From: Porifericola rhodea
Lineage (GTDB): Bacteria > Bacteroidota > Bacteroidia > Cytophagales > Cyclobacteriaceae
NCBI RefSeq assembly: GCF_030506305.1
Contig: NZ_CP119421.1
Location: 1,046,354 to 1,110,353 of the forward strand
DNA: 64,000 nt
Direction: 5' to 3'
Of the stretch, positions 55,401-63,656 are shown piece by piece. The notes below the pieces were generated by a model. That model made no database searches, had not been told where the DNA came from, and saw nothing but the letters and a program-made list of their open reading frames with translations. Numbering within the stretch: position 1 is the stretch's first letter; each line of letters begins with the position of its first letter. The translations under genes were made by a program, and so were the position numbers.

Positions 55401-55831
55401 TATGATATAACTCCTTCGCCACTACCAGTAGTGGTAGTATTATAAATGATGAATGTAGTAATGTTTGATGCAGGAAAACCTGAGAAAGTATTTTTTACCA
55501 AGCGATCGTGCTCTGTATCTACAAACTCCAGGTAGTTAAAAGGGCTAGTTCTAAATGCTGGGTACCCACTTGAACTAGCAGAAGAACCACCAAAGTCATT
55601 GGTATTACCAGAACGATCGGGCCAAGAATTTACGTCTGTTCCATCAGCCTGACTAAGGGATGCCGCATCTAGCCATAGGGTATTTTTTGGTTGACTGTTA
55701 ATTCCGCCTGCATTTCCAACTCCACCAGGACCTGTCTGGGCAGTGGCCAAATCAGCACAAATACCTCCTATTACCAAGACTAAAACAGCTTTTAGCAAAA
55801 GCTTTTCACAAACTTGTAGGGCTTTCATCAT
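46409..55831 (-). CDS. Giant T9SS-sorted surface protein with LamG-like head
   Basis: 3140 residues from a double ATG (MMKALQ). A signal peptide is followed by a LamG/concanavalin-like domain (about 50-285; NTLWLDAASLS, WPDRSGN, GNIAEVVVYD). A block near 290-450 (FAKTWYVDKTG) is shared with other Bacteroidota surface proteins. Then comes some 2500 residues of Asn/Gly/Thr/Ser-rich repetitive beta strands with recurrent GDLRL, LVIDKPGD and TINSELNI-like units, probably beta-helix or stacked filaments, with almost no cysteine. Near 3000 a KNNDYFEVQRSEDGQSW region is fibronectin-like. The last 75 residues carry a T9SS type A sorting domain (LYPNP, SGLYLVSV, KKVIIKK). Probably an adhesin or glycan-binding surface protein. 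Confidence 0.88.
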   Translation of the reverse strand: MMKALQVCEKLLLKAVLVLVIGGICADLATAQTGPGGVGNAGGINSQPKNTLWLDAASLSQADGTDVNSWPDRSGNTNDFGGSSASSSGYPAFRTSPFNYLEFVDTEHDRLVKNTFSGFPASNITTFIIYNTTTTGSGEGVISYAVSGESNEYLWINNDNFSIYLDGSSKNPGTKFNDGSWNVAMNSWRNSDGLITLYKNGTEEAISGNTNFKTGVNLVSGGTLAIGGEQDAIDGGYQTNQDLNGNIAEVVVYDAYLNDAQRIIVENYFNSKYNIAIANDYYNGDQGTNGDYDFDVAGIGYEGGTEHAEANSSGFILSTYNTSLNTNGEFLITGHDNTTNATVTTNLQAGIEERFAKTWYVDKTGSFDAALTFDINQAYAGGQYPYKKENYVLLRYNSGSTQYEEVNIDNTDKEVSGSKITFRVADAELSDGVYTLGTKNATESPVAGSPNRTWYSYQSGLWSDHEVWTLDGSASPLLVNPDSETPASADLVIITSGRTVTSDINNITIGGIEVIGTVDIANTSGHNFNTIIGSGRIRMAGSGGIDNFPSGEASGFVDATDGGTLEIYGPTDIEFNQKRSFNDVLIDMSTGSDQLTLLNDFTVNGDLRLKVGTLRINDNTTTNSVNITVYGDYTIDPGAQQTVGTANARHEFNFFGDFTNNGIAYFSQRTSQVANSEATNGIVDANFLADNQDQRVDANNSTYFYRIVCDKGFDPTYILDLQTSNSSRFVLTGPVDYNVDLDVDEESDNNNALALINGTTKIGTNVIINPLNNTGNYSIGSNARLWVDGGTVTKTGGAAIVPYGIVEVSGGRLIVTSHSGITTRGTGQFKCSDGTVAIPQLRTSVLGDSQIGGFEQSGGEVRVGVFTPNSDFPGLGLPTNSSSPNSNYYTFSLTYGGNSFIMSGGTLKVKDATNKGLIFINSDPINVSVSGGTIIAESSNTNLAKLTSRAHFYDLVINNSVNSTDANARVAVTTGSSGVGGDARTIIDPDLRVLNNLTLQTGTTRTESNGTYGAYLDLCNGGNCNDLAIGRDLTINDNTVLDIWSGETDNANSSTVTFNGNVNATLYFGDITTYKRNLVGYTDPENNQAFERWEHPFYNLIIDKPGDTLFLEAKNPIDENSSDFKAANGGKNVNSWRNNIFLVTNEFTLTEGTVLNQVDQNTAGVGYSIRLYGSAITNNGTCFIYEDGITPKNAQVKFRVGGGDITLNTIDGSEFGNIRVNSGSDIVYLTSDVYIKRLEYRHGTINIESHNLKVDVFDINLANGQTRSGGGNRIFSTEDMIVMSGNASDGGLSLKLDKNTNTNFPQFEGNRVIEYNSDDWLWFPIGTNANASSRYTPAVCYINTVGTYDGDEYITVRVVDRELQTTDLSGGDILSYYWNVDFEGMTSGEEPEVSWLFQYAEADVVGAEANYVPGKVLNGGSYSRSDDGGSLAVKEAGDAGNEGDILGNNPRNIIIFNGIGSNATPDANDDIDTNTNDNIFQNGPNVDNQWRDAYSNPAGFTLEKANYTAGEPNRFVGAPEVFYSRRVSSNYNITGMPQWSDGNTWSKISHTGAAAGDWPQDGDVAIVGFGGSGGGSGGNRHHVAYRNTDNYNLASVVIDASETAGVWDSRLFIQEGSTIDMGVVDGDGTIEVRLDVSSPSTINGDFGLFSNNGDEGARFLFHCENGSVIEIPQITDVFPNVRIEGGGNREVYFPTAVTINNELRVDSEATIRPRFDLHVLGDFRLGNYREGKLLFPDDTEITVTVDGRLRLLSDNQSAVNVENDNSNPTLVHRLIIKGNIELSQGNRFDLFNGTEANDDNCILEIKGEENTSIFNSDNMPVELYQLVINKGNSATPTFTIEDNSGSNAPNFGASATATHLPLEVLNGTLIIDDPQVNWNIANGTSFRLPNTTNLEASSGSGAIDLRQGVLSVEGNNTGILLDGLLHVNGGELDMDDNVNNGNNFIEYSSSGNAVLQVSSGLVNVGSHIRRTTTNATGVLKYRQSGGTVQIGTQSAPLNDRGLFEVVNSGSEFTHTGGDFIIHRQNGTTASVATLLLAPSNYNLAGSIINLGGTETPASQTITINSEIPLNQLVVNTNNSPVAQIVGRTLTINSELNINTGAAFDANAWDLTINGDLVTDGIYTANGNNTIFSGSSAQQLSGAVSPTFYDFTKQSSSTLSLNSTDITVENDLYLYEGILNDGGQTITLLGNMVHDAVHATPNATGGEGIVFAGVSPQELSRTTNGNSSFGKITVNNPNDVIVPNGNGYNFTINNALRLSTGIFDIGGSLLTITADANIVEVNSFGVNNMIQTNSSFTDNGVKRFFNAVSTPTDLIFPLGQTKYTPVVFSISNSDAGSFTVRPANERHPTIIDDTESPEIDDLQNVLQYHWIIKAEDVTNFSGEANMTYAQADVSVTGSNAESDYIPARIYANDTFWDKSLSPIDVNTSTNVITFPFSNIDAGNITGDYTAGIPNAIPDQVPTYESTGSGGDYTASGTWTPVGSAPSITDGVGPIGAVIIVKNGDVVNLDQDDIRIYRTVIESGATLEINGTINHGLGAVTGTGTLRVVSNTSSAVLPAGYYTEFFDCSGGGLEYAGSGNYDILGGISSLRSLTLSGSGSRTLPSNNVTICDDLIVNGPLLANANNKVITVQNDFILTNGSYENDNGELNIDNNLNINSGSFDGGIGNQNVVGNVNLTNGTLNVGTGGMMTVQGNFTYSGGTFDGGSGNAKVTLMGSSQQTLTGNFTGVNRFHRLEVNNAGGMSLSGSIDIADELLLTNGIIRTNGGSFLLEQDATVSPVGGKNSSYVNGRVHKVILNNSDFVFPTGNGSRYGRLSITNVNSSPAANHTWYAQYYNQGAVEAGATSTYDAADTDATKTVSRGEHWIIGDDAPGTSTVTANIGLRWDNNSDVSPDTEDHSELNVIAWNPTNSNWDNYGGTGHNPSTKTFQSSSLLSFSEKVVTLGSGSPANPLPVELIDFTVKLKNNKALLQWKTASEKNNDYFEVQRSEDGQSWANLGKIEGAGDSHEELDYKFTDENPLYGVSYYRLRQVDYDGQYDFSNIIVLENFKNNVVQSEPELHLYPNPTQLEELVIRALNLDPWQQVEVSLSDIYGKQYLKEVVEGNILEQGIQFKTSVRLSSGLYLVSVKQNNTLLQKKVIIKK

Positions 55832-56350
55832 ATCCTAATGATCTTAATTCAACTTATCGGGATACAATAATACTGAAAGCAATTCAAGCTTAGTAAAATA
55901 CAAAAAAATGAACCTGTAAGTAAAATTTATGATGAAAGAGAAGACTTATTTATAAATAAAGCTCACTATTTTACCTACAGAACAGCTATAAGAATAAAAT
56001 CGCACAAAAAAATTAGAATAATGCAAAAAATATTTGAGTATGAATAAGAATAGTACTATATGTTTACTAACACTTAGTAAAACATGACTAAAAAACTAAG
56101 AGAATTAAACACAAAGACTAATTATATAGTTCACGTGATATTTATATCAAAATAAGCAAAAATACAATTGCCAGAGTTTAGCTTTAAATAGCAGTTACGT
56201 GATACTTTCATAGAATACTCATATTCATATTCACAGAGATATAGATTGATTAACAAACTGAATATCAGACTCATACATATTTTTAGAACATGTATATAAT
56301 CAAGATGACAATCAATTTGAAAAGAAATTTATAAAACAAACCACAGAAGC
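55832..56350. other. AT-rich intergenic region
   Basis: About 520 bases between the giant surface protein and dnaE, both on the minus strand. Very AT-rich. I see no reading frame, RNA fold or clear terminator. It should contain the promoter of the surface-protein gene and the 3' end of dnaE, but no element was convincing. Confidence 0.5.
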
Positions 56351-59300
56351 CTAATTATCTATTTTATAAGTGATGTCTTTTAATTTTTCAATCTTTTCAA
56401 AAAAACCATTCACTGGATTCACTTTATATTTCCTAGACATTGTGTCTACATTCAGGTTGTCCAGACCATCTCTTAAATACACTTTAAGCGAACATGATCC
56501 TTGATAGTCCTTAAGTAAGCTTTCCAAATTGGTAATCAGGCTTTCATCAAGTACTTCTACTGGAATATTGAGCTGTACGCCTTTAGTCATTTTCTCGCGA
56601 ATTTCGCTAAGTAGCTGTACACTTTGTGGCCTAAGTTCCCATACATCTGGTTGGTTATATCGCTCTTCTACTTTGCCCCTGACGTACACAAACTCCCCTA
56701 CCGATAAACGGTGACGGTTGCTGAGAAAATCCTCACCGAAAAAAGCCAGATTAAGCGAGCTCTGATAATCTTCAATTGATACCAGACCAAAAGGCTTTCC
56801 CGTTCGGGTTTGACGTTCCTGATAACTGGTAACAATACCTGCTACGGCAATATCCTGATTTTTATAGTTAGTAATATTATCTACTGTACAGGTACAAAAG
56901 TTTTCTATCTCAATTTTAAACTGGTCCAGTGGATGACCAGAGATGTAGAAACCTATAACTTCTTTTTCTATTTTCAGCTTTTCAATTTCGCTATATGGTT
57001 CACAGTCAGGTATTTTTGGCACAGGAACCTCTAGCCCCCCGCTACCTCCGAACAACGATTGCTGGGCAGCCTGCTCTTCCTGCTGAAGCGTTAAAGCATA
57101 TTTAGATGCTTTTTCTATCAGGCTAATCTCACCATCTTCTGCATACAAATATTGCCTGCGATGGGCACTATCAAAACAATCAAAGGCCCCAGCCATTGCC
57201 AGCACTTCCAGTGTTTTTTTATTGACCTGGCGAAGGTTAATTCTTTTGGTAAACTCAAAAATATCTTGATATAAGCCTTTTTCATCACGCTCTTCAATAA
57301 TAGCACTTACTGCATTTTCACCAGCTCCTTTTACAGCGCCTAAGCCAAAACGTATCTGTCCTTCTTTATTTACCCCAAAGAAATAACGACTCTCGTTCAC
57401 ATCTGGCCCTAACACACTTATTCCCTGACGCTTACACTCATCCAGGAAGGCAGTTACCTTATCAGAGTTGTTCATATTGTGTGTAAGTACGGCAGCCATG
57501 TATTCTGCCGGATAGTTAGCCTTGAGGTAACCTGTTTGATAAGCTACAACGGAATAAGCAGCAGAGTGCGAACGGTTAAAACCATACTGCGCAAATTTTT
57601 CCATGATGGAGAAGACCTCTTCAGCTTTAGCTTTCTCAATACCATGTTTTTCATAGGCACCCTTTACGAAGATGACTCTTTGCTTGTTCATCTCCTCAAT
57701 CTTTTTCTTACCCATGGCTCTACGCAGCAAATCCGCGCCACCAAGCGAGTAGCCACCTAGTATTTGTGCCGTTTGCATAATCTGCTCCTGGTACACCATA
57801 ATACCATAGGTATTTTTTAAGATGCCCTCCAGTAGTTCATGAGGGTATTCCACCTCTTCTCTACCGTGTTTACGGTCAATAAAGTTAGGAATGAACTGCA
57901 TTGGGCCAGGACGATAGAGTGCGTTCATAGCAATAAGATCCTCTATGTTGGTAGGCTTGAGTTTTTGCAGCCACTGACGCATGCCTTCAGACTCAAACTG
58001 AAAGGTGCCCACAGTATCTCCTCTCTGATAAAGTTTGTAAGTTTCCTCATCATCAAGAGGGATGGTATCAATATCTATTTCTACCCCATGGTTTTGCTTT
58101 ATATTTTCCAGCGCAGTTTTAATGATGGTAAGGGTTTTTAGCCCCAGAAAGTCCATCTTTAACATTCCTGCTGACTCAACGACAGAGCCGTCAAACTGTG
58201 TGATGAAAAGATCAGAATCTTTATCAGTTTTTACTGGGATATACTCCAACAGGTCATCTGGAGCAATAATAACCCCTGCGGCATGTATACCAGTTCCTCT
58301 TACAGAGCCTACCAGTGTATGAGCTAGATTTACTACCTCTGAAGGTTTTCCTCTCCCTCTTTTAATCTCCTGCAATTCAGGAACCTCAGCAAGTGCTTGT
58401 TCAAAAGAGGTCCCTGGCTTTTCGGGAACTAATTTCGCTATTCTATTAGCTTCTGGCAAAGGTAGTTCACTTACTCTGGCAACATCTCGGATAGACATTT
58501 TAGGAGCCATGGTACCGAAGGTAACAATTTGAGCTACCTGATTACGTCCATATTTTTTGATTACATATTCAATTACATCCTGTCGTCCATCATCATCAAA
58601 GTCAATATCAATATCTGGCATTGAGATACGCTCCGGATTTAGGAAACGCTCAAACAGCAGATCATATTTGATAGGATCTATATTGGTAATACCCGTACAA
58701 AAAGCAACCACAGAACCTGCCGCAGACCCCCGGCCGGGACCTACTTTAACTCCCATGCTACGTGCAGCGTTAATAAAGTCCTGTACAATCAGGAAATAGC
58801 CCGGAAACCCCATGTCTTTAATAATTTTTAGCTCATGGTCAATCCGTTCCCTTATTTCGGCAGTAACTTCTCCATAATGGCTTTTAGCTCCCTCATAAGT
58901 TAGGTGACGCAGATAATCATCCTGATCTTCAAACTCATCGGGTATCTCAAAACGGGGTAAAAGTATATCTCGCTCAAGCGTAAGTTCGCTTGTTTTTTCT
59001 ACAATCTCATAGGTGTTCGTAATAGCCTCTGGCAAGTCCTGGAAAAGACGCTTCATCTCATCCTCAGACTTAAAGTAGAATTCATCGTTAGGCATACCAA
59101 AGCGGAAGCCCCGACCTCTACCTTTAGGCATTGACATTACATCACCATTCTTTACACAGAGCAAGGTATCATGAGCATTCGCATCAGCTTTTTTGGTATA
59201 ATAAACATCATTAGTTGCAATTACTTTTACATTGTATTTGTTGGCAAACCGCAAAAGCACATCATTTACGCGATTCTCTTCTTCCAAACCATGGCGCTGT

Positions 59301-60544
59301 AGCTCTACATAAAAATCCTCTCCAAACGTATCTTTCCACCAGACAAAAGCCTCCTCTGCCTGATGTTCACCTACGTTAAGAATAAGGTTAGGTATTTCTG
59401 CAGTTATACTACCTGTGGTGGCAATAAGCCCTTCCTTGTACTTTTCAATAAGTTCCTTATCTACACGCGGGTACCCGGCATAATACCCTTCAATAAAGCC
59501 CAATGAACAAAGTTTGGAAAGATTACGGTATCCATTCTGGTCTTTGGCCAGCAATAGCTGTAAGCTACGCTGATCTTTCATGTCTTTAGTAAACTTCTTC
59601 TGGTGACGATCTTCTACCACATAGACATCACAGCCAATTATAACTTTAATGCCCTGTTTTTTCCCTTCGGTAACTGCCTTAAATGCCCCAAATAAGTTGC
59701 CAAGGTCGGTGATTGCTACGGCAGGCATTTCCTGCTCTTTTGCAGTAGCAATAATACTTTTAATATTAGCCGTGCTTTGCAAAATTGAGTACTGAGAATG
59801 TACATGAAGATGACTGAAAGGGGCAGTCTTGATCTCCTTGGCAGGCTGAGAACTTACAGGTATGGTAGGAGACTCAGACTCTTTCTTTTTGTCAGCAGCA
59901 CGGCTGGCTTCTTCCAGATCAGGCGCTTCGTACTGAATTTTTTCTAAAGGAATTTCTTCTGTATACGGCCTGACTACTTTTTCTTTAAGCAAACCAAAGA
60001 AGCAACGAGCAGTAGCATCTACGTCAAAAGCCGAGTTGTGCGCTTCGTCAAAGCCAACTCCAAACAATTTTTTGTGTAGCTCTGAAAGGGTAGGCCACTT
60101 ATATTTACCTCCTCTTCCGCCAGGAATTTTGCAATAGTCAGTGGACTCATCTTTTGTATCCAATTTCTGGATATTCATCAAGTCAGTAGGTAAACTTGTT
60201 CTTACCAACTCTGCCCCGGTGATATTGATATCAAAATCTACATTATGTCCAATAACTAACTGGGTTCTCTCCAGATCTTTATTGAAAATTTTAAGCACTT
60301 CTTCCAGGGGATATCCTTCTTTTAAAGCTCGTTCGGTGGAAATTCCATGAACTTTTTCTGAATTAAAAGGAATAGTAAAGCCATCAGGTTTAACTATATA
60401 GTCCTGCTGGTTTAGTAGTTTACCATCAGCAGCGTGTAGCTGCCATGAAAGCTGTACAATACGAGGCCAGTTATCAGTATCTGTTATTGGCGCATTATAA
60501 TCCCTTGGAAGTCCGGTAGTTTCTGTATCAAAGATTAGGTACAT
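56351..60544 (-). CDS. dnaE: DNA polymerase III alpha subunit with fused N-terminal proofreading exonuclease
   Basis: 1397 residues; a plain DnaE has about 1160. Residues about 1-195 are a DnaQ-type 3'-5' exonuclease with DEDDh acids Asp6 and Glu8 (DTETTG), an Asp in IGHNVDFD, and HNSAFDVDATA. A short linker leads to the PHP domain from about 240 (HLHVHSQYSIL). The polymerase active-site segment PDIDIDFDDDGRQDVIEYV, GRGSAAGSVVAF, a helix-hairpin-helix and an OB domain complete the enzyme. It replicates the chromosome, here apparently with its proofreading domain in the same chain as in PolC but with DnaE domain order. Monocistronic. Confidence 0.95.
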   Translation of the reverse strand: MYLIFDTETTGLPRDYNAPITDTDNWPRIVQLSWQLHAADGKLLNQQDYIVKPDGFTIPFNSEKVHGISTERALKEGYPLEEVLKIFNKDLERTQLVIGHNVDFDINITGAELVRTSLPTDLMNIQKLDTKDESTDYCKIPGGRGGKYKWPTLSELHKKLFGVGFDEAHNSAFDVDATARCFFGLLKEKVVRPYTEEIPLEKIQYEAPDLEEASRAADKKKESESPTIPVSSQPAKEIKTAPFSHLHVHSQYSILQSTANIKSIIATAKEQEMPAVAITDLGNLFGAFKAVTEGKKQGIKVIIGCDVYVVEDRHQKKFTKDMKDQRSLQLLLAKDQNGYRNLSKLCSLGFIEGYYAGYPRVDKELIEKYKEGLIATTGSITAEIPNLILNVGEHQAEEAFVWWKDTFGEDFYVELQRHGLEEENRVNDVLLRFANKYNVKVIATNDVYYTKKADANAHDTLLCVKNGDVMSMPKGRGRGFRFGMPNDEFYFKSEDEMKRLFQDLPEAITNTYEIVEKTSELTLERDILLPRFEIPDEFEDQDDYLRHLTYEGAKSHYGEVTAEIRERIDHELKIIKDMGFPGYFLIVQDFINAARSMGVKVGPGRGSAAGSVVAFCTGITNIDPIKYDLLFERFLNPERISMPDIDIDFDDDGRQDVIEYVIKKYGRNQVAQIVTFGTMAPKMSIRDVARVSELPLPEANRIAKLVPEKPGTSFEQALAEVPELQEIKRGRGKPSEVVNLAHTLVGSVRGTGIHAAGVIIAPDDLLEYIPVKTDKDSDLFITQFDGSVVESAGMLKMDFLGLKTLTIIKTALENIKQNHGVEIDIDTIPLDDEETYKLYQRGDTVGTFQFESEGMRQWLQKLKPTNIEDLIAMNALYRPGPMQFIPNFIDRKHGREEVEYPHELLEGILKNTYGIMVYQEQIMQTAQILGGYSLGGADLLRRAMGKKKIEEMNKQRVIFVKGAYEKHGIEKAKAEEVFSIMEKFAQYGFNRSHSAAYSVVAYQTGYLKANYPAEYMAAVLTHNMNNSDKVTAFLDECKRQGISVLGPDVNESRYFFGVNKEGQIRFGLGAVKGAGENAVSAIIEERDEKGLYQDIFEFTKRINLRQVNKKTLEVLAMAGAFDCFDSAHRRQYLYAEDGEISLIEKASKYALTLQQEEQAAQQSLFGGSGGLEVPVPKIPDCEPYSEIEKLKIEKEVIGFYISGHPLDQFKIEIENFCTCTVDNITNYKNQDIAVAGIVTSYQERQTRTGKPFGLVSIEDYQSSLNLAFFGEDFLSNRHRLSVGEFVYVRGKVEERYNQPDVWELRPQSVQLLSEIREKMTKGVQLNIPVEVLDESLITNLESLLKDYQGSCSLKVYLRDGLDNLNVDTMSRKYKVNPVNGFFEKIEKLKDITYKIDN

Positions 60545-61235
60545 AGGATGTGCTTTTCTCTATCTTTAAGCTATATCATTTACATTAATAGGTACAACAC
60601 CCTTCACACACTAATACATTTCATGAATGCCCAAATCATGTAAAATATTGCAATTATTTGTTTAGTAAATTAGGTCAAAGTTAATGAAATTTTACCATCT
60701 ATTAGCCCAAATGTAGTGCTTCTATTAGCCTTCACGTTCACTATTGTTTTTACAATTATTTAAGGCAATTAGTGGTGATTATACGGGTGGCTTTTCCAAA
60801 TAATTGGGAGAGAGCTTTAAATATAAAGAGCCCGACTATGTGCCGGGCTCTCATTATCTTATATCAAAAAATGCTGGTCTCAAGTGAAAAAGTAATTCAA
60901 TTTAATAAAACTATAGGAGTTACGTAATAAGCACTTACCACCTTTTTAATAAGCAAATATAACTAAAAATGTGACAGGCATACCTAAGCGCATTTCTTAA
61001 ATAATTGTACTTGTAGTAAGATATTTTTAGAAAAATCAAATTTCTACATTATCTTTAGTATATACTTCAGGAACAACCTTCTAACTAGCAAGCAATCTCC
61101 TCAAAATTTATTGGTTATTAAAAAGTGAAAATAAAGAAACCATAAAATAAACGAGTTTCATTTTTTCAAATTATTTTCTTTTACAATAGGCATACTTGTT
61201 AGATTTTTCATATTTTTGATAAAAAAACTCATATT
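60545..61235. other. Divergent intergenic region with a hairpin and possible small RNA
   Basis: 690 bases between dnaE (minus) and the SAF-domain oxidoreductase (plus). It should hold both promoters: TATTTTTG at 61211-61218 may be the oxidoreductase -7. A hairpin at 60827-60851 does not belong to either gene. No protein-coding frame was seen. Confidence 0.5.
60827..60947 (-). ncRNA. Candidate small RNA, about 120 bases
   Basis: On the minus strand a -7-like TATATTTG (60961-60954) would start transcription near 60947; no clear -33 is visible. The transcript would end at a GC-rich hairpin AGAGCCCG/CGGGCTCT (60851-60827) followed by TTTATATTT. No homology to a known RNA family is claimed. Confidence 0.3.
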
Positions 61236-62546
61236 ATGATTATTGTTGATAACGCTTTATCCTTCCGTGAGGAAGTTGACAACCCTATTAAAGTAGGTGT
61301 TGTGGGTGCTGGCTTTATGTCAGTAGGCCTAATTAACCAAATTGAGAGGCATACTCCAGGCATGAAAGTCGTAGCTATCTGCAACCGTACTTTGGATCGT
61401 GCTGTTAAGTGTTATGAAAAAGCGGGTGTAAGCAATGTAGAAGTTTGTGATACCCCTCAACAGATTAATGAGAATATCATTGCAAAGAAGTATAGTATTT
61501 GCGAAAGTCCCGAGACTCTTTGCCAAGCTGAGGAAGTAGATATTATAGTTGAGGCCACCGGCGCTATAGAGTATGGCGCATCGGTTATTCTTACAGCTAT
61601 CAAAGCCGGAAAGCCTATCCTTATGCTTAACCCTGAACTTGATGCTACTGTAGGCCCTATATTAAAACACTATGCCGATAAAGCAGAGGTGATGCTTAGC
61701 CAGACAGATGGAGATCAGCCAGGCGTAATCATGAACCTTTTCAGATATGTAAAAGGTCTAGGGCTAACTCCACTGGTTTGTGGTAATATTAAAGGTTTTC
61801 TGGATGAGCACAAAACCCCTACTGATATGGAGGAGTTTGCTCGTAATGTTAACCAGGGAACTCGTATGATTACCAATTTCACAGATGGTACTAAGCTTTC
61901 GTTTGAACAGGCGTCTGTTGCTAACGCTACAGGTATGGGTGTAGCTAAAAGAGGAATGAGTGCTTATCGTTCTAAGGAACATATTGATAAACTCACTTCC
62001 ATTCATGATGTAGAAGAGCTGAAGAGTCTGGGAGGAATAGTAGATTTTGTGGTAGGTGCCAAACCAGGACCTGGAGTATACGTTTATGGTGCTACCAATG
62101 ACCCTATGGTAAAAGACTATCTTAAATATTTGAAGATGGGGCCAGGACCTTTGTATAGCTTTTATACGCCTTACCACCTGTGCTTCTTTGACATTCCCAG
62201 CTCGATCGCAAGAGCTTTTCATTTTGGTGACCCAGTTATGTACCCTAAAGCAGGTCCGGTAGTAGAAGTTGTGGCTATTGCAAAACGTGATTTGAAAGCC
62301 GGAGAAACTTTAGATGGGTACGGCGGCTACCTTTCATACGGCGTATGCGAAAACTACGATGTAGCACGTGAAGAAAACCTGCTACCTATAGGTCTGGCCG
62401 AAGATGTGGTGCTAAAAAGAAATGTTCCTAAGGATAAAGCCGTTACATTTGACGATATTGTATACCCTGAAGATCGTCTGGTATATCGCTTATATGAAGA
62501 TCAACTGAAGATGTTTTTGCCTACCCCTGCCAGGGTAAACGCTTAA
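61236..62546 (+). CDS. NAD(P)-dependent oxidoreductase with C-terminal SAF domain
   Basis: 436 residues. A Rossmann domain at the N-terminus has VGVVGAGFMSVGL, then homoserine-dehydrogenase-like segments (EVDIIVEATGAIEYGA, NPELDATVGPIL). The C-terminal part (about 345-420) is an SAF domain (AIAKRDLKAGETLDGYGG). This combination is found in sugar- or sugar-acid-catabolism oxidoreductases; substrate not determined. It lies convergent to an exported sugar isomerase-like gene, with a shared terminator. Confidence 0.82.
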   Translation: MIIVDNALSFREEVDNPIKVGVVGAGFMSVGLINQIERHTPGMKVVAICNRTLDRAVKCYEKAGVSNVEVCDTPQQINENIIAKKYSICESPETLCQAEEVDIIVEATGAIEYGASVILTAIKAGKPILMLNPELDATVGPILKHYADKAEVMLSQTDGDQPGVIMNLFRYVKGLGLTPLVCGNIKGFLDEHKTPTDMEEFARNVNQGTRMITNFTDGTKLSFEQASVANATGMGVAKRGMSAYRSKEHIDKLTSIHDVEELKSLGGIVDFVVGAKPGPGVYVYGATNDPMVKDYLKYLKMGPGPLYSFYTPYHLCFFDIPSSIARAFHFGDPVMYPKAGPVVEVVAIAKRDLKAGETLDGYGGYLSYGVCENYDVAREENLLPIGLAEDVVLKRNVPKDKAVTFDDIVYPEDRLVYRLYEDQLKMFLPTPARVNA

Positions 62547-62550
62547 CAAT

Positions 62551-62587
62551 AAAAGCCCCTGCTAAAAAACAGGGGCTTTATTTTTTT
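62551..62587. terminator. Bidirectional terminator between convergent genes
   Basis: AAAGCCCCTG and CAGGGGCTTT form a 10-bp stem over an 8-base A-rich loop, with T runs on both strands. The right end overlaps the stop codon of the minus-strand isomerase gene. Confidence 0.88.
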
Positions 62588-63656
62588 AACTGTATTCTGA
62601 AGATAGCTTTTCTCTTACCTTTTCCAGTAGTGTTTTTGTAGCTTTTATGCCCTCTACTGCTTCCATATCATTACCTTCATACTCTATACCTACATAGCCT
62701 CTATAGCCTGCATCCAGTACTATTCGCATCATTTTCTCGTAGTCAGTATGCACCTCTTCTCCACTATCATTAAAATCATGGGTCTTGGCGCTTACTCCTT
62801 TGGCAAAAGGCATTAGCTCTTTTACTCCTTTGTACCTATCGTACTCATCCAAGCACTCAGGATTGGGATTTTCAGGAGAATAACCTTCTCTTTTAATACA
62901 GAAGTTACCAAAATCTGGAAGAGTGCCTACATATTCATTACCTACCATTTTCATGACTCCAGCTAACCACTCTCCGTTGCTAGATAGGCCTCCATGGTTT
63001 TCTACCAGAACATTTACTCCCGCTTTTTGTGCATACTCTGTTAACGAGCTAAGCCCATCAGCTGCTAGTTTTTGCTGTTCTTCAAAAGAACCCTTGCTAG
63101 AGGCGTTTACTCTTATAGAATGGCAGCCTAAAAATTTAGCAGCGTCTACCCATTTGTAATGATTTTCAACAGCTTTTTGCCTTTCTGCCGTATCAGGAGC
63201 CCCCAGCTCACCTTCCAGATCACACATAATTAAAAGTGGCTCTACTCCTTCATTATTACAGCGGTTCTTTAGCTCTGTGAGGTATGCTGTGTCTTTGGCT
63301 TTATCAAAAAAGAACTGGTTTACAAATTCCACACCTTCTACGCCCAACTCTCGTGCTTTTGCAGGAAAATCAAGGTTGCTAATTTTACTATTGGTAATAA
63401 TGGAATTGTAGTCGTTTTTAAACTTAGCGATGATTTCATTGTATGGAATGCTCCGTATATCCGGATTAAAAAGATAACTATTGAGTGACCACTCCGCTAA
63501 TGAGATTTTGAAAAGCGGCTCTTTTGAGCCTGAGGTAGCATTTTCAGATGGCTTTTCGTTATTCGCCTGCTGAGTAGAACTCGTACAGGCAAAGCCTGCT
63601 ACGCCTATGCCCGCACTCAGGACTACAGACTGTTTGATAAATATTCTGCGTTTCAT
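62586..63656 (-). CDS. Exported TIM-barrel sugar isomerase/epimerase-like protein
   Basis: 356 residues. The N-terminus [24 protein letters not shown] combines a Tat-like RR with a Cys that may be lipidated. Residues about 45-355 form a xylose isomerase-like TIM barrel: [31 protein letters not shown] and a terminal YVGIEYEG carry the metal-site acids and histidine. Typical of periplasmic sugar-processing proteins of Bacteroidota. Activity unproven; it is a paralogue in fold, not close in sequence, of the isomerase at 43803. Confidence 0.82.
   Translation of the reverse strand: MKRRIFIKQSVVLSAGIGVAGFACTSSTQQANNEKPSENATSGSKEPLFKISLAEWSLNSYLFNPDIRSIPYNEIIAKFKNDYNSIITNSKISNLDFPAKARELGVEGVEFVNQFFFDKAKDTAYLTELKNRCNNEGVEPLLIMCDLEGELGAPDTAERQKAVENHYKWVDAAKFLGCHSIRVNASSKGSFEEQQKLAADGLSSLTEYAQKAGVNVLVENHGGLSSNGEWLAGVMKMVGNEYVGTLPDFGNFCIKREGYSPENPNPECLDEYDRYKGVKELMPFAKGVSAKTHDFNDSGEEVHTDYEKMMRIVLDAGYRGYVGIEYEGNDMEAVEGIKATKTLLEKVREKLSSEYS

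Noticed and set aside
46409-55831. Possible CRISPR or tandem DNA repeats within the giant surface-protein gene
   Set aside because: The repetition is at the protein level with variable spacing and sequence; no identical repeat-spacer units were seen.
61236-62546. Homoserine dehydrogenase of amino-acid synthesis
   Set aside because: The Rossmann part is similar, but the C-terminal SAF domain and lack of ACT or aspartokinase parts point to a sugar-acid type oxidoreductase.
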